From the NCBI GenBank assembly GCA_947095535.1, contig OX352774.1:68758416-68822415 (forward strand): a stretch of 64,000 nt of DNA, in the 5' to 3' direction. A program made the translations under genes and the position numbers. Source of the stretch: Poecilobothrus nobilitatus (lineage: Eukaryota; Arthropoda; Insecta; Diptera; Dolichopodidae). Position 1 is the first letter of the stretch. Each line of letters begins with the position of its first letter. The notes below the pieces were generated by a model that saw only the letters and a list, made by a program, of their open reading frames with translations, was not told where the DNA came from and did no database searches. Positions 10,871 through 22,500 of the stretch are shown one piece after another.

Positions 10871-12669
10871 CAAAAAATCTACTTTTTACTTTAGGCTTAT
10901 TATGGAATATTTTTTATTTTGAAAATGTGCTTTTTTAAAATCCTTGTTTTTTTTCCATCATTTGTTTTAATTTAACTTTTTAACTTAGATTGATTTTCTT
11001 TTCTTAGCTATAGGCTACTCTTTAGAATTAATTTATAGAATATTTAAAAAGAAAATCTTCTGTAACTTGTAATAAGTACTCCTATTAAGTACATTAGAAG
11101 ATAAGGTAATAATGAGTAAAAATTCCTTATATGGGAATATAATTATAAAATTAAATCATCATTTGTGAAATCACTTGGAGAATAATTTCTCTTAATTATT
11201 AAATCATATTAACACATTAATCATTTATTGTCCAATTAAAGTGAATTGTTAAATAAACTATAAAAAAAAAAAAATAATAAGATGATGAATTCTTGCATAA
11301 CGCATTTTACAATCACAAATTTCAAATCTTAAAATAAGTACTTAATTAATTTTATTAAAATAATATTGAAAATATATTAAAAATTTTTAGTTACATTAAA
11401 ACAATATATTATGTACTTATATTTTCTTTCTTTCTATGCAGTATATTTAACTTTTCTATGTATTGCCGTGTGAATCAACTAATTGTTAAAAATTTAATTT
11501 TCTTACGTACATAAAAAGTATATATAAATATAATATTATAGATACATAACTTTACGTATAGTTTTATCAATAATTATAAAACTATTAAAAGTAGATCATT
11601 ATTATGAACATTTAATTTAATTACCTTAAGTTAAGTATGAAATTTTTAATATATAGGAAAATGTTTCAAGTTTTCAAAAATTTAAGATTTTGTTTAATAT
11701 TAAACATAATACAAAATATACAAACATATTTATTTTTGTGTCCTTTAACGCAATTAAAGTAAGTAGGTATATTTATTTTTTGTTTTTTTTTTATAAAAAA
11801 AAAATTTAATTTTCCATCATTACATTATTAAATTTCACTTTCTTGTCATAAATTTCATTATTTATAATACAAAAATTCCATTCATATCATATATTATTAT
11901 GCTATTATCATTTTTCAAGTAAAAAAAAAAAATTTATTTTGTATTAATACATAAAACACGTCCTAAAACAATAAAAATTAAACAGTAATGAAATAAAAAC
12001 TTAGAAAAATATAAAAAAATAATCATATAAACGTCAACTTGACACTATTCTATCATTTTGTCAAATAACATACAATTATCGTAATTCGTAATCATTTTAA
12101 TAACTTATGTTAAACTCTTTAAATTAAACGGTAAATTGAATATACATAACTACAAAGCAAAGCAACATAAATCAAATACACAATTCAAAATGCAAAATAA
12201 AAAATTACGAAAATAGACTGGTTGGTCAATCGGTTACTATTCGTTTAAACATCGTTTGGTTATTTAATGATAGTTAATTGAAAATTATTATATATACTAA
12301 CGTAGGATAATAATAGAAATTGTTTTCTTGATTTTAAATAAATTTTTTTGGTGTGAAAATTAATTTTAACAAGAGAATGGGTGAATGTGTTAATGAAAAA
12401 TTATATTTTCTTGTAATATAAAGTACAGTTATTTTTATAATTTTGAATCTATTGTTAAAGTTTATAAAATAATAATTGATGTGTACTTTTATTAGATTTA
12501 AAGATATCAGTATAAGATTATGTATGTATGTACATTTTGAAATATACAGAATGCAACATTAGTAACATTTTAGGTGACAAGAAAAAGTTTATGGTTTTCA
12601 AAGAATGGGTTTATTTAATGAAGATTTTCAGGTTATGTAACATCACAAAAGATTTAAATAATTTACAAC
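10871..12669. other. AT-rich DNA, no gene recognised
   Basis: No gene, RNA or repeat recognised in about 1.8 kb. Short chance frames only, including one at 12528-12731 that runs into the family R copy. Confidence 0.5.
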
Positions 12670-13270
12670 GCAAAAATTTCCTTCTTTGTTCCGTCTATCT
12701 ATTTAAAAAACTTCTACACCATTTCAAATAGAAAAACAAGATTTTAAGCTCTTACAAAAGTGAATGTTTTAAAATAATTTGTTCTATATATAACCCCATC
12801 CATTACGAAACGTCAGCTTATTTATATTTCAACTCAAAGTCTTTATCTGTGGTACTGCATAACATTTTTTCAATCTTAAAAAATCAAAGAATAAAAATTT
12901 TTTTTTCAATCTATATCAATATCAAAATTATACAATTTTTGGAAATTAAGTTTTGCAAAATTTTCCTTTCTTTATTTCTCTGCAGCGCTATCAGTTAGAA
13001 ACTTGACATTTTGAGAGAAAAAACATTTTTTTGGAATTAGCATTAGCTACATAAGTACTTACCTTAGAAAAAAATTCTTTAACTTTCTCTTTTTTAGACC
13101 TATTAAAGGCCACAAAATTAAAAATTACTATTTTTAGGCACCTGTAACTTTAGGCAGCTATCGAATTTACAGTACAATCCGAAAATTACTTTAAATGAAA
13201 AGTTTTTTTTATATCAATTCTGTCGCAAATTTGGCATAATTTCAATTCTGTATTCTCAGTTTATTTTTAA
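12670..13270 (+). repeat. Family R noncoding repeat, copy 2
   Basis: Matches copy 1 in order: TTGTTCCGTCTATCTATTT, then AAAACTTCTACACCATTTCA, AACATTTTTTCAATCTTAA near 12865, a CAGCGCTATCAGTTAGAAAC phrase near 12985, and CACCTGTAACTTTAGGCA near 13140. The GTCC microsatellite has decayed. It is useful as an uninterrupted reference for the insertion site in the 58-kb copy. Confidence 0.68.
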
Positions 13271-13694
13271 AGTTTTTACTATACATTTTAAAATTATTAT
13301 CTAAAATTTCGAAATTCCGAAATAACGAAGTAGTGATAGTATTATGAACCATATCCATATCTTAGAGAAAAAATTTGCGAAATTTTACTTAGTAATTTAG
13401 GAAAAGGTAATACAATTTAAAACAAATATTGATGAAAATAAAAATAGAGGTCTTCAACTTTTTTTTGCAGTTTTCTTTTTCACCTAACAATATTCTTTAT
13501 GAAATTGTAAATTTAATATATTTTAAATGCTAAATAAACAAAATTTAATTATTGTATGTAAATGTCCAAAGGTCGTTTTAGTGAATCAAAATTTTGAATG
13601 TTGTCTCACAATTCATAATCACAAATATAATGTTGAAAATTTCACTTTTAGTACAAAATTGTTAACTATATGTAAATGTATATCTTTTTAACCT
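13271..13694. other. AT-rich DNA, no gene recognised
   Basis: Nothing recognised on either strand. Confidence 0.5.
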
Positions 13695-13697
13695 TAA

Positions 13698-14070
13698 TGC
13701 TGGATTCACTGCTTCAGTACAATTGTTCTGAACTATTTTTTTAAAAGAGAATTCTAACGCTAAAGATTCATTGCTTCAGAACATATTGTTCCGAACTTAA
13801 ATTGTTATTTACTTAAAAAAATATTATCTACTGCGGAGCGTCTGTTTTCTAATAAATTTTTTATTAAATGTTAGAAATGTCAAAAAAATTAGAAATGACA
13901 ACAAAAAAAAAATAGTTCTGAACTAAAAAGTTAAAGTTAAATTAACTTTTGTTCCAGAGAAAAAAAAAATTGCTGAACGTTTTTGAAAATTGAGAAAATT
14001 CAAATTTCCATATAAAAAACCTGCGTGCGCATGAGTTCTGAACAAATGTACTGAAGCAGTGAATCCAGCA
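13698..14070. mobile_element. MITE with 37-bp terminal inverted repeats
   Basis: Left end TGCTGGATTCACTGCTTCAG then TACAATTGTTCTGAACT; the reverse complement of the right end is identical except for two bases over 37. The element is 373 bp and flanked by TAA on both sides (13695-13697 and 14071-14073). A 3-bp TAA/TTA duplication is typical of PIF/Harbinger MITEs, although a 2-bp TA duplication cannot be excluded. A subterminal copy of the repeat (GATTCATTGCTTCAGAAC, 13767) lies in direct orientation. No coding capacity. Confidence 0.88.
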
Positions 14071-14073
14071 TAA

Positions 14074-16336
14074 CTGACAAATCAAAGATAACACAAAATT
14101 CATAACATAAAATTTCAAATTAGCTCATTTTTATTAGTTAGTTAGGACTAAAAGAAAAAATGGTATCAAAATGTGTTTTATTGTACATCTGATATAAATA
14201 GTGCAGTGTTAATTGATTCATTAGCTTTTAGAACGAAGTGTACAAATATCCATATTAAATGAGTTAAAATAATTTAAAGCCTATATATTGCATTAAAAAC
14301 TATTAAACTGTCAACTCCGCATAAAAGAGACAGCATATATATTGAAAAGAAGTGAATATAATATGTATGCATTTTATAAAACGTCATTTGCTATTAAATT
14401 TTGTCATTTGAAAAAGTAAATATTATTATTGCGGTTTAGAAATCTTAAATTATAATAAAAATAATAATCATTTAAATAAATTTTTAACTATTAAGTATTT
14501 TATTTAAATTTATTGCTAGCAATAAATTGGTATCCATATTTCTTAAATACCAACTGATTATTCAAATAAAAGCTGATTTTCTAAAATTAAGCTGCAAATG
14601 TCAAAAATAAAAATTGATTGATTTGGCGACTGAAAAATGTAAATTGAATTACATTTTTAATTCATTTAAAGTGACATTAATGAATTAAATATGAGATTTC
14701 AATATTTTTATTACAATCATATACTCTTTCTTTTCACACCAATGAAAATTTGACACTCTCTCACTTTTTGTTACATTACAAATGCATTAAAAATGTATGT
14801 ATCCATAATAGCTTAGAAAGAAAAGGAACTTAAACAATTTCAGATTATTTGGGAAATATTTAAATTTAAAGTTACGACTTCATGAATTAATTTTGATTCT
14901 AAATAACTTAACGAGACAAAACAGTTGGTTCACAAAGTTTCTGACTTTATTTTATAAGAAAAAAAAAAAGTTCATATTTAAATATTGAATTCTAAAATAT
15001 TTTCATTTTCTGTTAAAATTAACTTGTGGTACACCTTATACATTCTATATAAAAATATAATTATTACTTATGTATACAAAAGATAAAAAAAGATACAAAC
15101 TATTATAATATTTTGACATATAAAATGATGGTGATGATTAAATATCAAAAGAAAGTTGATTTTTGGTGATAAATAAGTTGATTTCATATTAAATTATTAA
15201 AAACTTTAAAGACAGCTTTAATTTTTTTTTTTATTTCTTTTTAATATTTTTTAATAATAAATTTTAAGATACATATTTTATATATTGTAAATTGTAATTG
15301 TTTATTTTTTTTATTTTTTTTTTTTTGTATTTATTATTTTATTAAATAAGTATGTATGTACATAATTGTTTAGGAATGCAACACAATCATTTTTTTTTTT
15401 TGTTTTTTGAACATTGACAATTTGTCAGATTTTCAAATTATGATAACTTTTTTTTTTTGTTCAAAAATCTGATAACCATTCAAATGTCAACTATTATGAA
15501 TTTTTAATTTAAAATAAATATCAAAGTGACAGCTATTTGATTTGAAAAAATTAAAAAATAAAATTTGAATTGTAAAATAATATATGTGTACATAGTTGGA
15601 GATAATATTTTGTAACAGGTATATTTATGTGATTCCAATTATGTAGAGATGTTGTAAAAATAAAATAAAACAAAATTCATATTTCCAATAAAATTAAAAT
15701 CAGATTATAACAATGCAATAACAGTGTTATGGGTGAATGACAGAACACAATGAAATGAATTAGGAGTACAAATAAAAATTTATTAATATAATGTAATTAT
15801 TAAAATCAGGAAATAGGAACTGTAATGTTTAATGTAGTATTGATTATTAAAACAAAAAAAATAGAATAAATAATGTTTAGTTTTTATCTATGCACATTTT
15901 ACATACTTATTATCTATATATATAGTACTTAATAAGGGAGAATGCCTAAAATGAAGAGAGAATAAAAGAGTTGATTTTGTCCATCTCGTTAATGTACTCT
16001 TAATATATTTTTAATCGATAAACTTTATTATTTTTTGAAATTCACGTGTATTCGATGACATTTTTTGACATCATCATCTTACAATCAAATTGTTAGATTA
16101 AAAATAAGACATAACAAGTTGCATTCAGATATTAGACGGAAGTTTATTTTACAAATTATTATTTTACGTATACAATATTTAATTCTTAATAAAAAAAAAC
16201 AACAAATAAATTCTGTAATATTAAATTATTATTAACAGTTCTAAATATTTAAATTAGAGATTTATACGTACATATATACTTATGCAATTAATTTAATATC
16301 GAAAGGAAGTTAAATTTTTATTTGATATCCCTTTTT
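14074..16336. other. AT-rich DNA, no gene recognised
   Basis: About 2.3 kb without coding similarity. The one structured item is the 22-bp perfect palindrome at 14507-14528 described separately. Confidence 0.5.
14507..14528. repeat. Perfect 22-bp palindrome
   Basis: Each half reads AATTTATTGCT and its exact reverse complement, with no spacer, centred at 14517/14518. The length is more than expected for a typical chance palindrome, but A+T richness reduces the significance. Function unknown; it could be a dimeric protein site or a relic of an inverted terminus. Confidence 0.6.
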
Positions 16337-17240
16337 ATACCCTACACATTAAGTATATTAATTTTGGTATGGTGTTTGTAACCACCAAAAGGAAGCGAGT
16401 TAGGTATAGACATGTATATATATTTTGAATCAGGATCACCTCTGATATATTCTGAATCAGGTACGGACGATAACTCAAAAAATTCGGGTACCTCGCATAC
16501 AAATCCCAAAACCGAATAAGCATATATTCGAAATTAATAAAGATAGAAACTTCAAATTTGGTACTAGGCTGTTGTTTCCTGAATCCCTTATTTGTCAAAA
16601 ATTTGAGATGAATTGGAGGGGCTGTTCGGGTACCTCCCATATAACTCCCAAAACCGAACAAGCATATCTTCGAAATTAATAAAGATAGAACCTTCAAATT
16701 TGATACGAGGGTGCTGTTTCCTAAATCCCTAATTTGGCTAAAATTGGAGATGAATTGGAGTGGTCCTTCGGGTACCTCCCATACAACTCCCAAAACCGAA
16801 CAAGCATATCTTCGAAATTAATAAAGATATTTAGAAACTTCAAATTTGGTACTAGGGTGTTGTTTCCTGAATCCCTGATTTGTCCAAAATTTAAGATGAA
16901 TTAGAATGGTTGTTCTGGTATCTGCCACACAACTCCCAAGAGCAAACAAGCATATCTTCGAAATTAATAAATATATAAACTTGAAATTTGATATAAGAAT
17001 GTTCTACCCTGTTGATGTCTCTAAAATTTGAGATGAATTGCGGTGGTGGTCCGCGTGCCTTCACACACTTCCCAAGACCTAACAATACGATTTTTATACG
17101 ATTTTTCTATTGCAAAATTTACATTAACATAACATACATATTATGTATGTTTAGAATCATGATTTTTTTTTGTTTTCTTTTGGAATTAAGAAATTTTGTA
17201 TCCCATACGAATTTTTTGTAATTTAGATGTCACGGTAAAA
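16337..17240 (+). mobile_element. DINE-like element with tandem array, copy at 16 kb
   Basis: Starts ATACCCTACAC and continues with TTTTGGTATGG, TGTTTGTAACCACCAAAAGG, AAGCGAGTTAGGTATAGAC, nearly identical to the element at 58460. The GTCC microsatellite and adjoining DNA are missing: GATAACTCAAAAAATTCGGG joins the leader directly to the tandem array (16485-17085). No 3' hairpin or mirrored TAGGGTAT end was found, so the 3' side is truncated or decayed; the boundary at about 17240 is approximate. It is probably a nonautonomous Helitron-like element; class is inference. Confidence 0.75.
16485..17085 (+). repeat. Tandem array, about 4.3 units of 141-146 bp
   Basis: Unit starts lie at about 16485, 16626, 16767, 16912 and 17050, each marked by TTCGGGTACCTCCCAT or a decayed form. 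Each unit contains ATCTTCGAAATTAATAAAGA followed by TAGAA, CTTCAAATTTG and TGTTTCCT. The first units are most alike and the last two most diverged. The block ATCT-C-AAA-AA-AAAGATA-AACCTT-AAATTTG is shared with the 146-bp units at 58.7-61.1 kb, so the two arrays have a common ancestor. Reverse-strand open frames here (for example 16335-16793) are chance readings of the repeat. Confidence 0.82.
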
Positions 17241-17510
17241 TATACGTACACATCAGCTACAGGGCCCCTTTGTTTATTAGGATTATGAAGGATGAAGGGG
17301 AACATTTAAACAGTTATTTTGAAGAAAGATATTAATGTTTTTCTTAAATTTCTTTATATCGTACACATATGAATTAGGTACCAACTTTAGAGAACACATA
17401 TGCTTGCATCACAAGTGGTGTCATAAACACGAATGCGTATGATAAACGAATTTTCAAGTCCCTGTGTTACGTCATCTTGTCAGTACGACAGTGTTGTGGT
17501 GGGCATCCAT
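17241..17510 (-). mobile_element. SINE3-type repeat fragment, copy 2
   Basis: Matches the distal half of the copy at 52.8-53.2 kb in order: TTTTGAAGAAAGATATTAAT, TTTTTCTTAAATTT, CGTACACATATGAATTAGG, ACCAACTTTAGAGAACAC. The block with ACCACCTCCC and the poly-T side are absent, so this is a partial copy. Its boundaries are approximate. Confidence 0.6.
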
Positions 17511-19456
17511 CGAACTCTTTATTACAAAATGATTTCAATCACATTTTTTTGAATTATAAACTTTTCTTTAAATTAAATTAAATAGTTACTTATGTAATTT
17601 TTTTAATCCTTTTCGGCTCAATAGTTTTAACGGAATTCCATCTATAATAATTTTTCTCAACGGATAAAAATTCCTATGGAAAAGAAACTATGATACATTG
17701 ACAAATTAGCTTTCATAGTTTGCTATTTAAATCTCTTTTCAGAATTGAAATGCTTGTTGTGGAAGTTGTGCCATTATTGTATATCATTGTTATATAATAT
17801 GTTATTTTCCGCTGACAATAATACTTAAATATGATATTATTTAAGTGTTAAGTGTGACTTTGTTTTGTTGCGTTAGTTAACCCATTTGTTTAAAATTTTA
17901 TATCCAGCTTTCTTAAAAAAAACTATAATATGTGAAATGTGTGTACAGATATTTTCTATAAAATCTAGAAGAATAGAAAATATGCATATAAAGTGAACGA
18001 TTGAAATAAGATCCATTTACTTATGTTATAAAAATATTATAATTAGTTGCGAACTATAGAATTCCATACGTTTAATAAATACTAAAACCATCTACATATA
18101 TTATAAAATTTAGATATAACTTTGTAATTCTTAATAACTTTCAAGAAAAAAAAACAAAAGACAACAAAAAATTTGTTAATTAAGTACTTAAACAAAATTT
18201 CAAAAACATTCATAGTTCATTTAAAAATTTATTGAATTCAAATGATTAAAATCATTATTTTTCTTTTTAAAATTTAATCCTTGAAAATAAAAACATAAAA
18301 AAACTTTTGTTTTCATTATTGATTGAGTTTTTTTTTTTTATTTTTTTTTCATTCTTCACTTGAAATTCTGTTTTATAGAAATGCTTATCATATAACTTTC
18401 ATTTTCCTTTACAGCATTATAATATTTGATTCGTTTCGTTCTCATAAAACTTTCATTGAATAATTAAAGCTATACAAGTATATAAAGATATACTTATGTA
18501 CGTACACATATCTAATATTCAGCAGGTTCATAATTTTCTATATACTTATATGTATATATAATATACTATATGTATATATAATATACTAATAATAATAATA
18601 TTGTGACTGCCCCCAATTACTTAAAAAACAAAAAAAAAAACAAAAATCAAAAAAGAACAAAAAGAAAATGGAAGAAACATGAGATACGAAAGAAAAAAAA
18701 AATCTATTCAATTCAATTAACCGCATTTCAAGCTTTAAACTTGAATTTATAGAAAATATAAAATATGACAATTAATATATCCTATATATATATATACATA
18801 TATAATATTCCATATGGATATATAAATACATATGTACTTACATTATATATAAAAATATCGCAATCGTTTATATAATGATTTTTTCTATTAATATATACTG
18901 AAATAAAAGTTAAATTTTTAATTGTAATTATGTACAACAAATCACAATAAATTTTTGTGTTCCTGTTACCATACACATACTAAACTAATATATATGCAAG
19001 TTCATACAAAACAAACATTATATTATTTTCTAATTTTATATACAAGATTGTCATAAAAAAAATGACATATTGACATTTCATTTAATTCGGCCCCTCAAGC
19101 TCAATCATTGATTTCAAACATTTGTTATAGGCAATTTTATAGATTTTTATATGCAGAGTGTCGCGATATAATTGACTAAAAGTATTATTTTATGAATTAG
19201 GACTTATCTAACAGTATATGTCATAATCCAATTAAAAAATGATAAAATTTGTAAGCAGTTTTTTTTTGTTTTATTAGTTTGACATTTGACAGTTATCTTT
19301 AAAACGATCATTTTCCAACATTGCCATAAAAAATTTTCCTCTCGATTTGCATGATAGGAAATCCATATATAACTTACATTATTCCCATTTTTATCACTAT
19401 ATACATACATTTTTTTTTGTCATTTATTGCGGTACACTCTGTAAATATATATTGAA
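17511..19456. other. AT-rich DNA, no gene recognised
   Basis: No gene recognised. Tandem TATATGTATATATAATATAC units at 18543-18585 and a short AATAAT run at 18585-18600 are simple repeats. Reverse-strand frames near 18586-19410 are low-complexity chance readings. Confidence 0.5.
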
Positions 19457-19505
19457 AATATCCTATCCTTTAATGGATAAATATATCCTATCCTTTAATG
19501 GATAA
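19457..19505. repeat. Two-copy tandem repeat, 24-bp period
   Basis: ATATCCTATCCTTTAATGGA followed by TAA occurs twice in a row with no differences. Recent slippage or local duplication; no function inferred. Confidence 0.8.
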
Positions 19506-22500
19506 AAAAAAAATTTTTTTTTTGAAAAATGATTATCTTTACATTTTGGAATTTTTTCTAACTTGTTATAAGCTGTATATCTAGCAATTAAAATAAAAAA
19601 AAAATGTTATGTCTTTAAAAATCTTATAAAACTCATCCATAATTTAAAAATAAAAAATATATATTGAAGCTTATAATATCTAACTATTTTTTATGCATAA
19701 TTGTTTCTAAAAGATCAAAACATGAAAAATTTTAAAATTAAAAAAAAAAATTTTGATGTCATTAATATCAAAATTAAAACGCGTTTTGCCGTTTTCAAAG
19801 AAAAGAAACGTATAACTATCAAGTTATAAGTATGACGCGGGAATATGCAAGTACAAATGCGTAACTTACACCCGCAATATATTTTTTATGCTATGTATTA
19901 CTTTGCATATACATATTTATATAAAATGTAACTTTAATGTTTAAGTACCCTAAATATATCTTCAGATTCAATTTTTTTTTTTTTTGTTATTTTGCTTTTC
20001 TTTTTTATTTACTTTAATTGTCTTATTTTTTCTGTATATAAATTGCATATGGATTGAACATGCATTACTCTACAACAACAAAAATTACTAAAATTATACG
20101 CATACAATTTTCTTTAATGAATTGTTTAGATTTTAGTCATGTAAACAGGTTACACATAGATTATTATTAGTTATGGTTGTATATTTGTATTATATTATTA
20201 ATACCTGTATAATGTAAGTCTAAGGAAGCAAAAAAACAGAAATGGAAGATGGATTGACATGATGATATAAAGAAATAAATATTTTAAGTATGTTTAGTGG
20301 TAGTGTAATAAAATTTATTCATTTAAATCACTTAAATATCCTGAGTATGTATATACTATATATACCAATTATTCTTAACATGTTTTTTTAACGTTTTAAA
20401 CGTTTTTCTTTAACTTCACTATTTTGAAAGTAAAATTTTTTTTTTTTTTTGTTTAATGATATGCGAGGTAATTAAAGATTTTTAATTTTTCTTTTATTAA
20501 TTTATTTATTTATTTTTTTTTTAATTTGATTTTTAAAGTGTAAGTGTAGAAATTCTGTAATAAAACTGTTATGTGTTATAATAACATTTAATTTTTGAAG
20601 CTATTTTAAAAGTATTTTTCTTTAATATTAAATGAATAATGAATAGTATTAAATAAAATTAGTTTTAATTGAGTTACTTATATTTCGCGAAAAAGTTTTA
20701 GACTTTGTTTTCTCTTTAGACTTCTTTTTTTTAAATAAAACGTTAGAAATAACTAAGTAAATCAAAGTGTTTTAATTGTGGAAAGATGAATGCCCAATAA
20801 AAGAATATGGCTTATAGGTAAATAATTTACTAAAAAATTAATTCTTACCATGGCAAGCCCATAAGTTTATTCAAATCAAAAACGGCATCTTTCATGAGTG
20901 AGTAGTTAGTAATATTTTAAAAATTGCTGTCACTCAATAGGGTTGCGCTGTCAAAAAAAGTTCAAATATTTTTGAGTTGTATATGACAAACGTTGATGAA
21001 TGTGATAACGCATTTAATTAAACGTTGTTATGATACTTATTTACGCGTTAACGTAAGTCAACCTTATCGTTTTTTAGGTGCGGTTGTGATATATACTTAT
21101 TTTGTTTACATTTTATTAAATTTAATATAATATATTAATCTGACCGGGTTTTGCCATCAGAGAAGCTTTGCTTGAAAGACTAGTGACGTACGCTCTGCGC
21201 GTTTGTCAGATTCTGTCAAATTGAAGTTAATAAATATATAAATGTAAGTAATAATTAATTAATTAAATAATTTCTTATTTTTTCTTTTAATTTTAAAATA
21301 AAAATTCTAATGAACTAATGTCAACACATTAAATAGGCAAAATGTCATTTAAAGCTTTTTGAACGTTTGTTGGATAGATATTTTACAATTCGTCGTAAAT
21401 CGACTTAAAAAAATTTCATTGTTGTTTAAAATTCAGTGAAAAATTGTAATATTGAAGTAAATTCATAATTAAAATGAATTTTTCTTTAGGAAAAAGCAAC
21501 TCCAAATCTTTTTTTCAGAAATTCTGAACTCTGGGTATCATTATTATGTTTGACAATTTTATTATCTATCGCTATGAATTCTAATTATACTTATGTTACA
21601 TTTTAAAACTTAAACTTTCATGTAATTTTATTTCTTTTTTCTATTATATATTTTTTTTTATAATTATCTTTAGTTGTTATGCGATTCTTAATTAATTATT
21701 GGTAATTTTCAAATAAAAAAAAAAAAACAATATAAATATTTAAGATCAATAATAATCGCAAGTGGCACACATTAAACACACAACACAATAGAACATGACG
21801 TTATCCCGTAGAATTTAATGTGGGTGATAAAAGTTTTAAAAAAAAAAAAAAAATGTGTCAGGTGTTTGTTTATGTTTTGTTGATAAAGATGTTCATTTTT
21901 GTTGAAGCAAAAATATATGTACATTTATTTTAATTTTACGTTACACATTCACACATTAATTATGTTAAAGAAAAACTTCATGAAACACAAAAAAAAAATA
22001 TATACAAAAAGAAGCAAAAAATAATTGATGCATATCACAAATAGCGATAACAAAATATTAGTATAAGATATGACACGTGCAATTACAAAGGTTGATAACA
22101 AAAAACATTGCTTTAAGTATATGTAATAGTGTGTGGGTGATTCTCATTAATAATAAATATCATGTTATCAACATATGAAAAAGCACAAATATTTATTCTG
22201 TTGGTATCGGATCCTTTTATCCTTTAAGATGACAACATACTAATAAAGCTTTTTTCTAAATATGATAAGTTAATCAGTTTTAACAGAAAGCAGATTTCCT
22301 TTTTTTTTTTCTATAATTTCCTTTTCTGAAATACCATCTTAACAATTAATTAATCTCATCAAAATTAAAAGGAGGCTTTGTTTTTGTCCCTGATTTCTTT
22401 TTTCTGTGATAGCATCTCAATAAATTAAACATGTTATAGAAGTCAGTATTTAGATTCTGTCTGTCATGGGGTAACAAAAATAATAGGTCGAAAATAATAG

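Noticed and set aside
16335..16793. A 152-codon reverse-strand frame as a protein with repeats.
   Set aside because: It reads the 141-bp tandem units, where 141 is a multiple of 3, so a frame stays open and yields repeated peptides by construction; nothing else supports translation.
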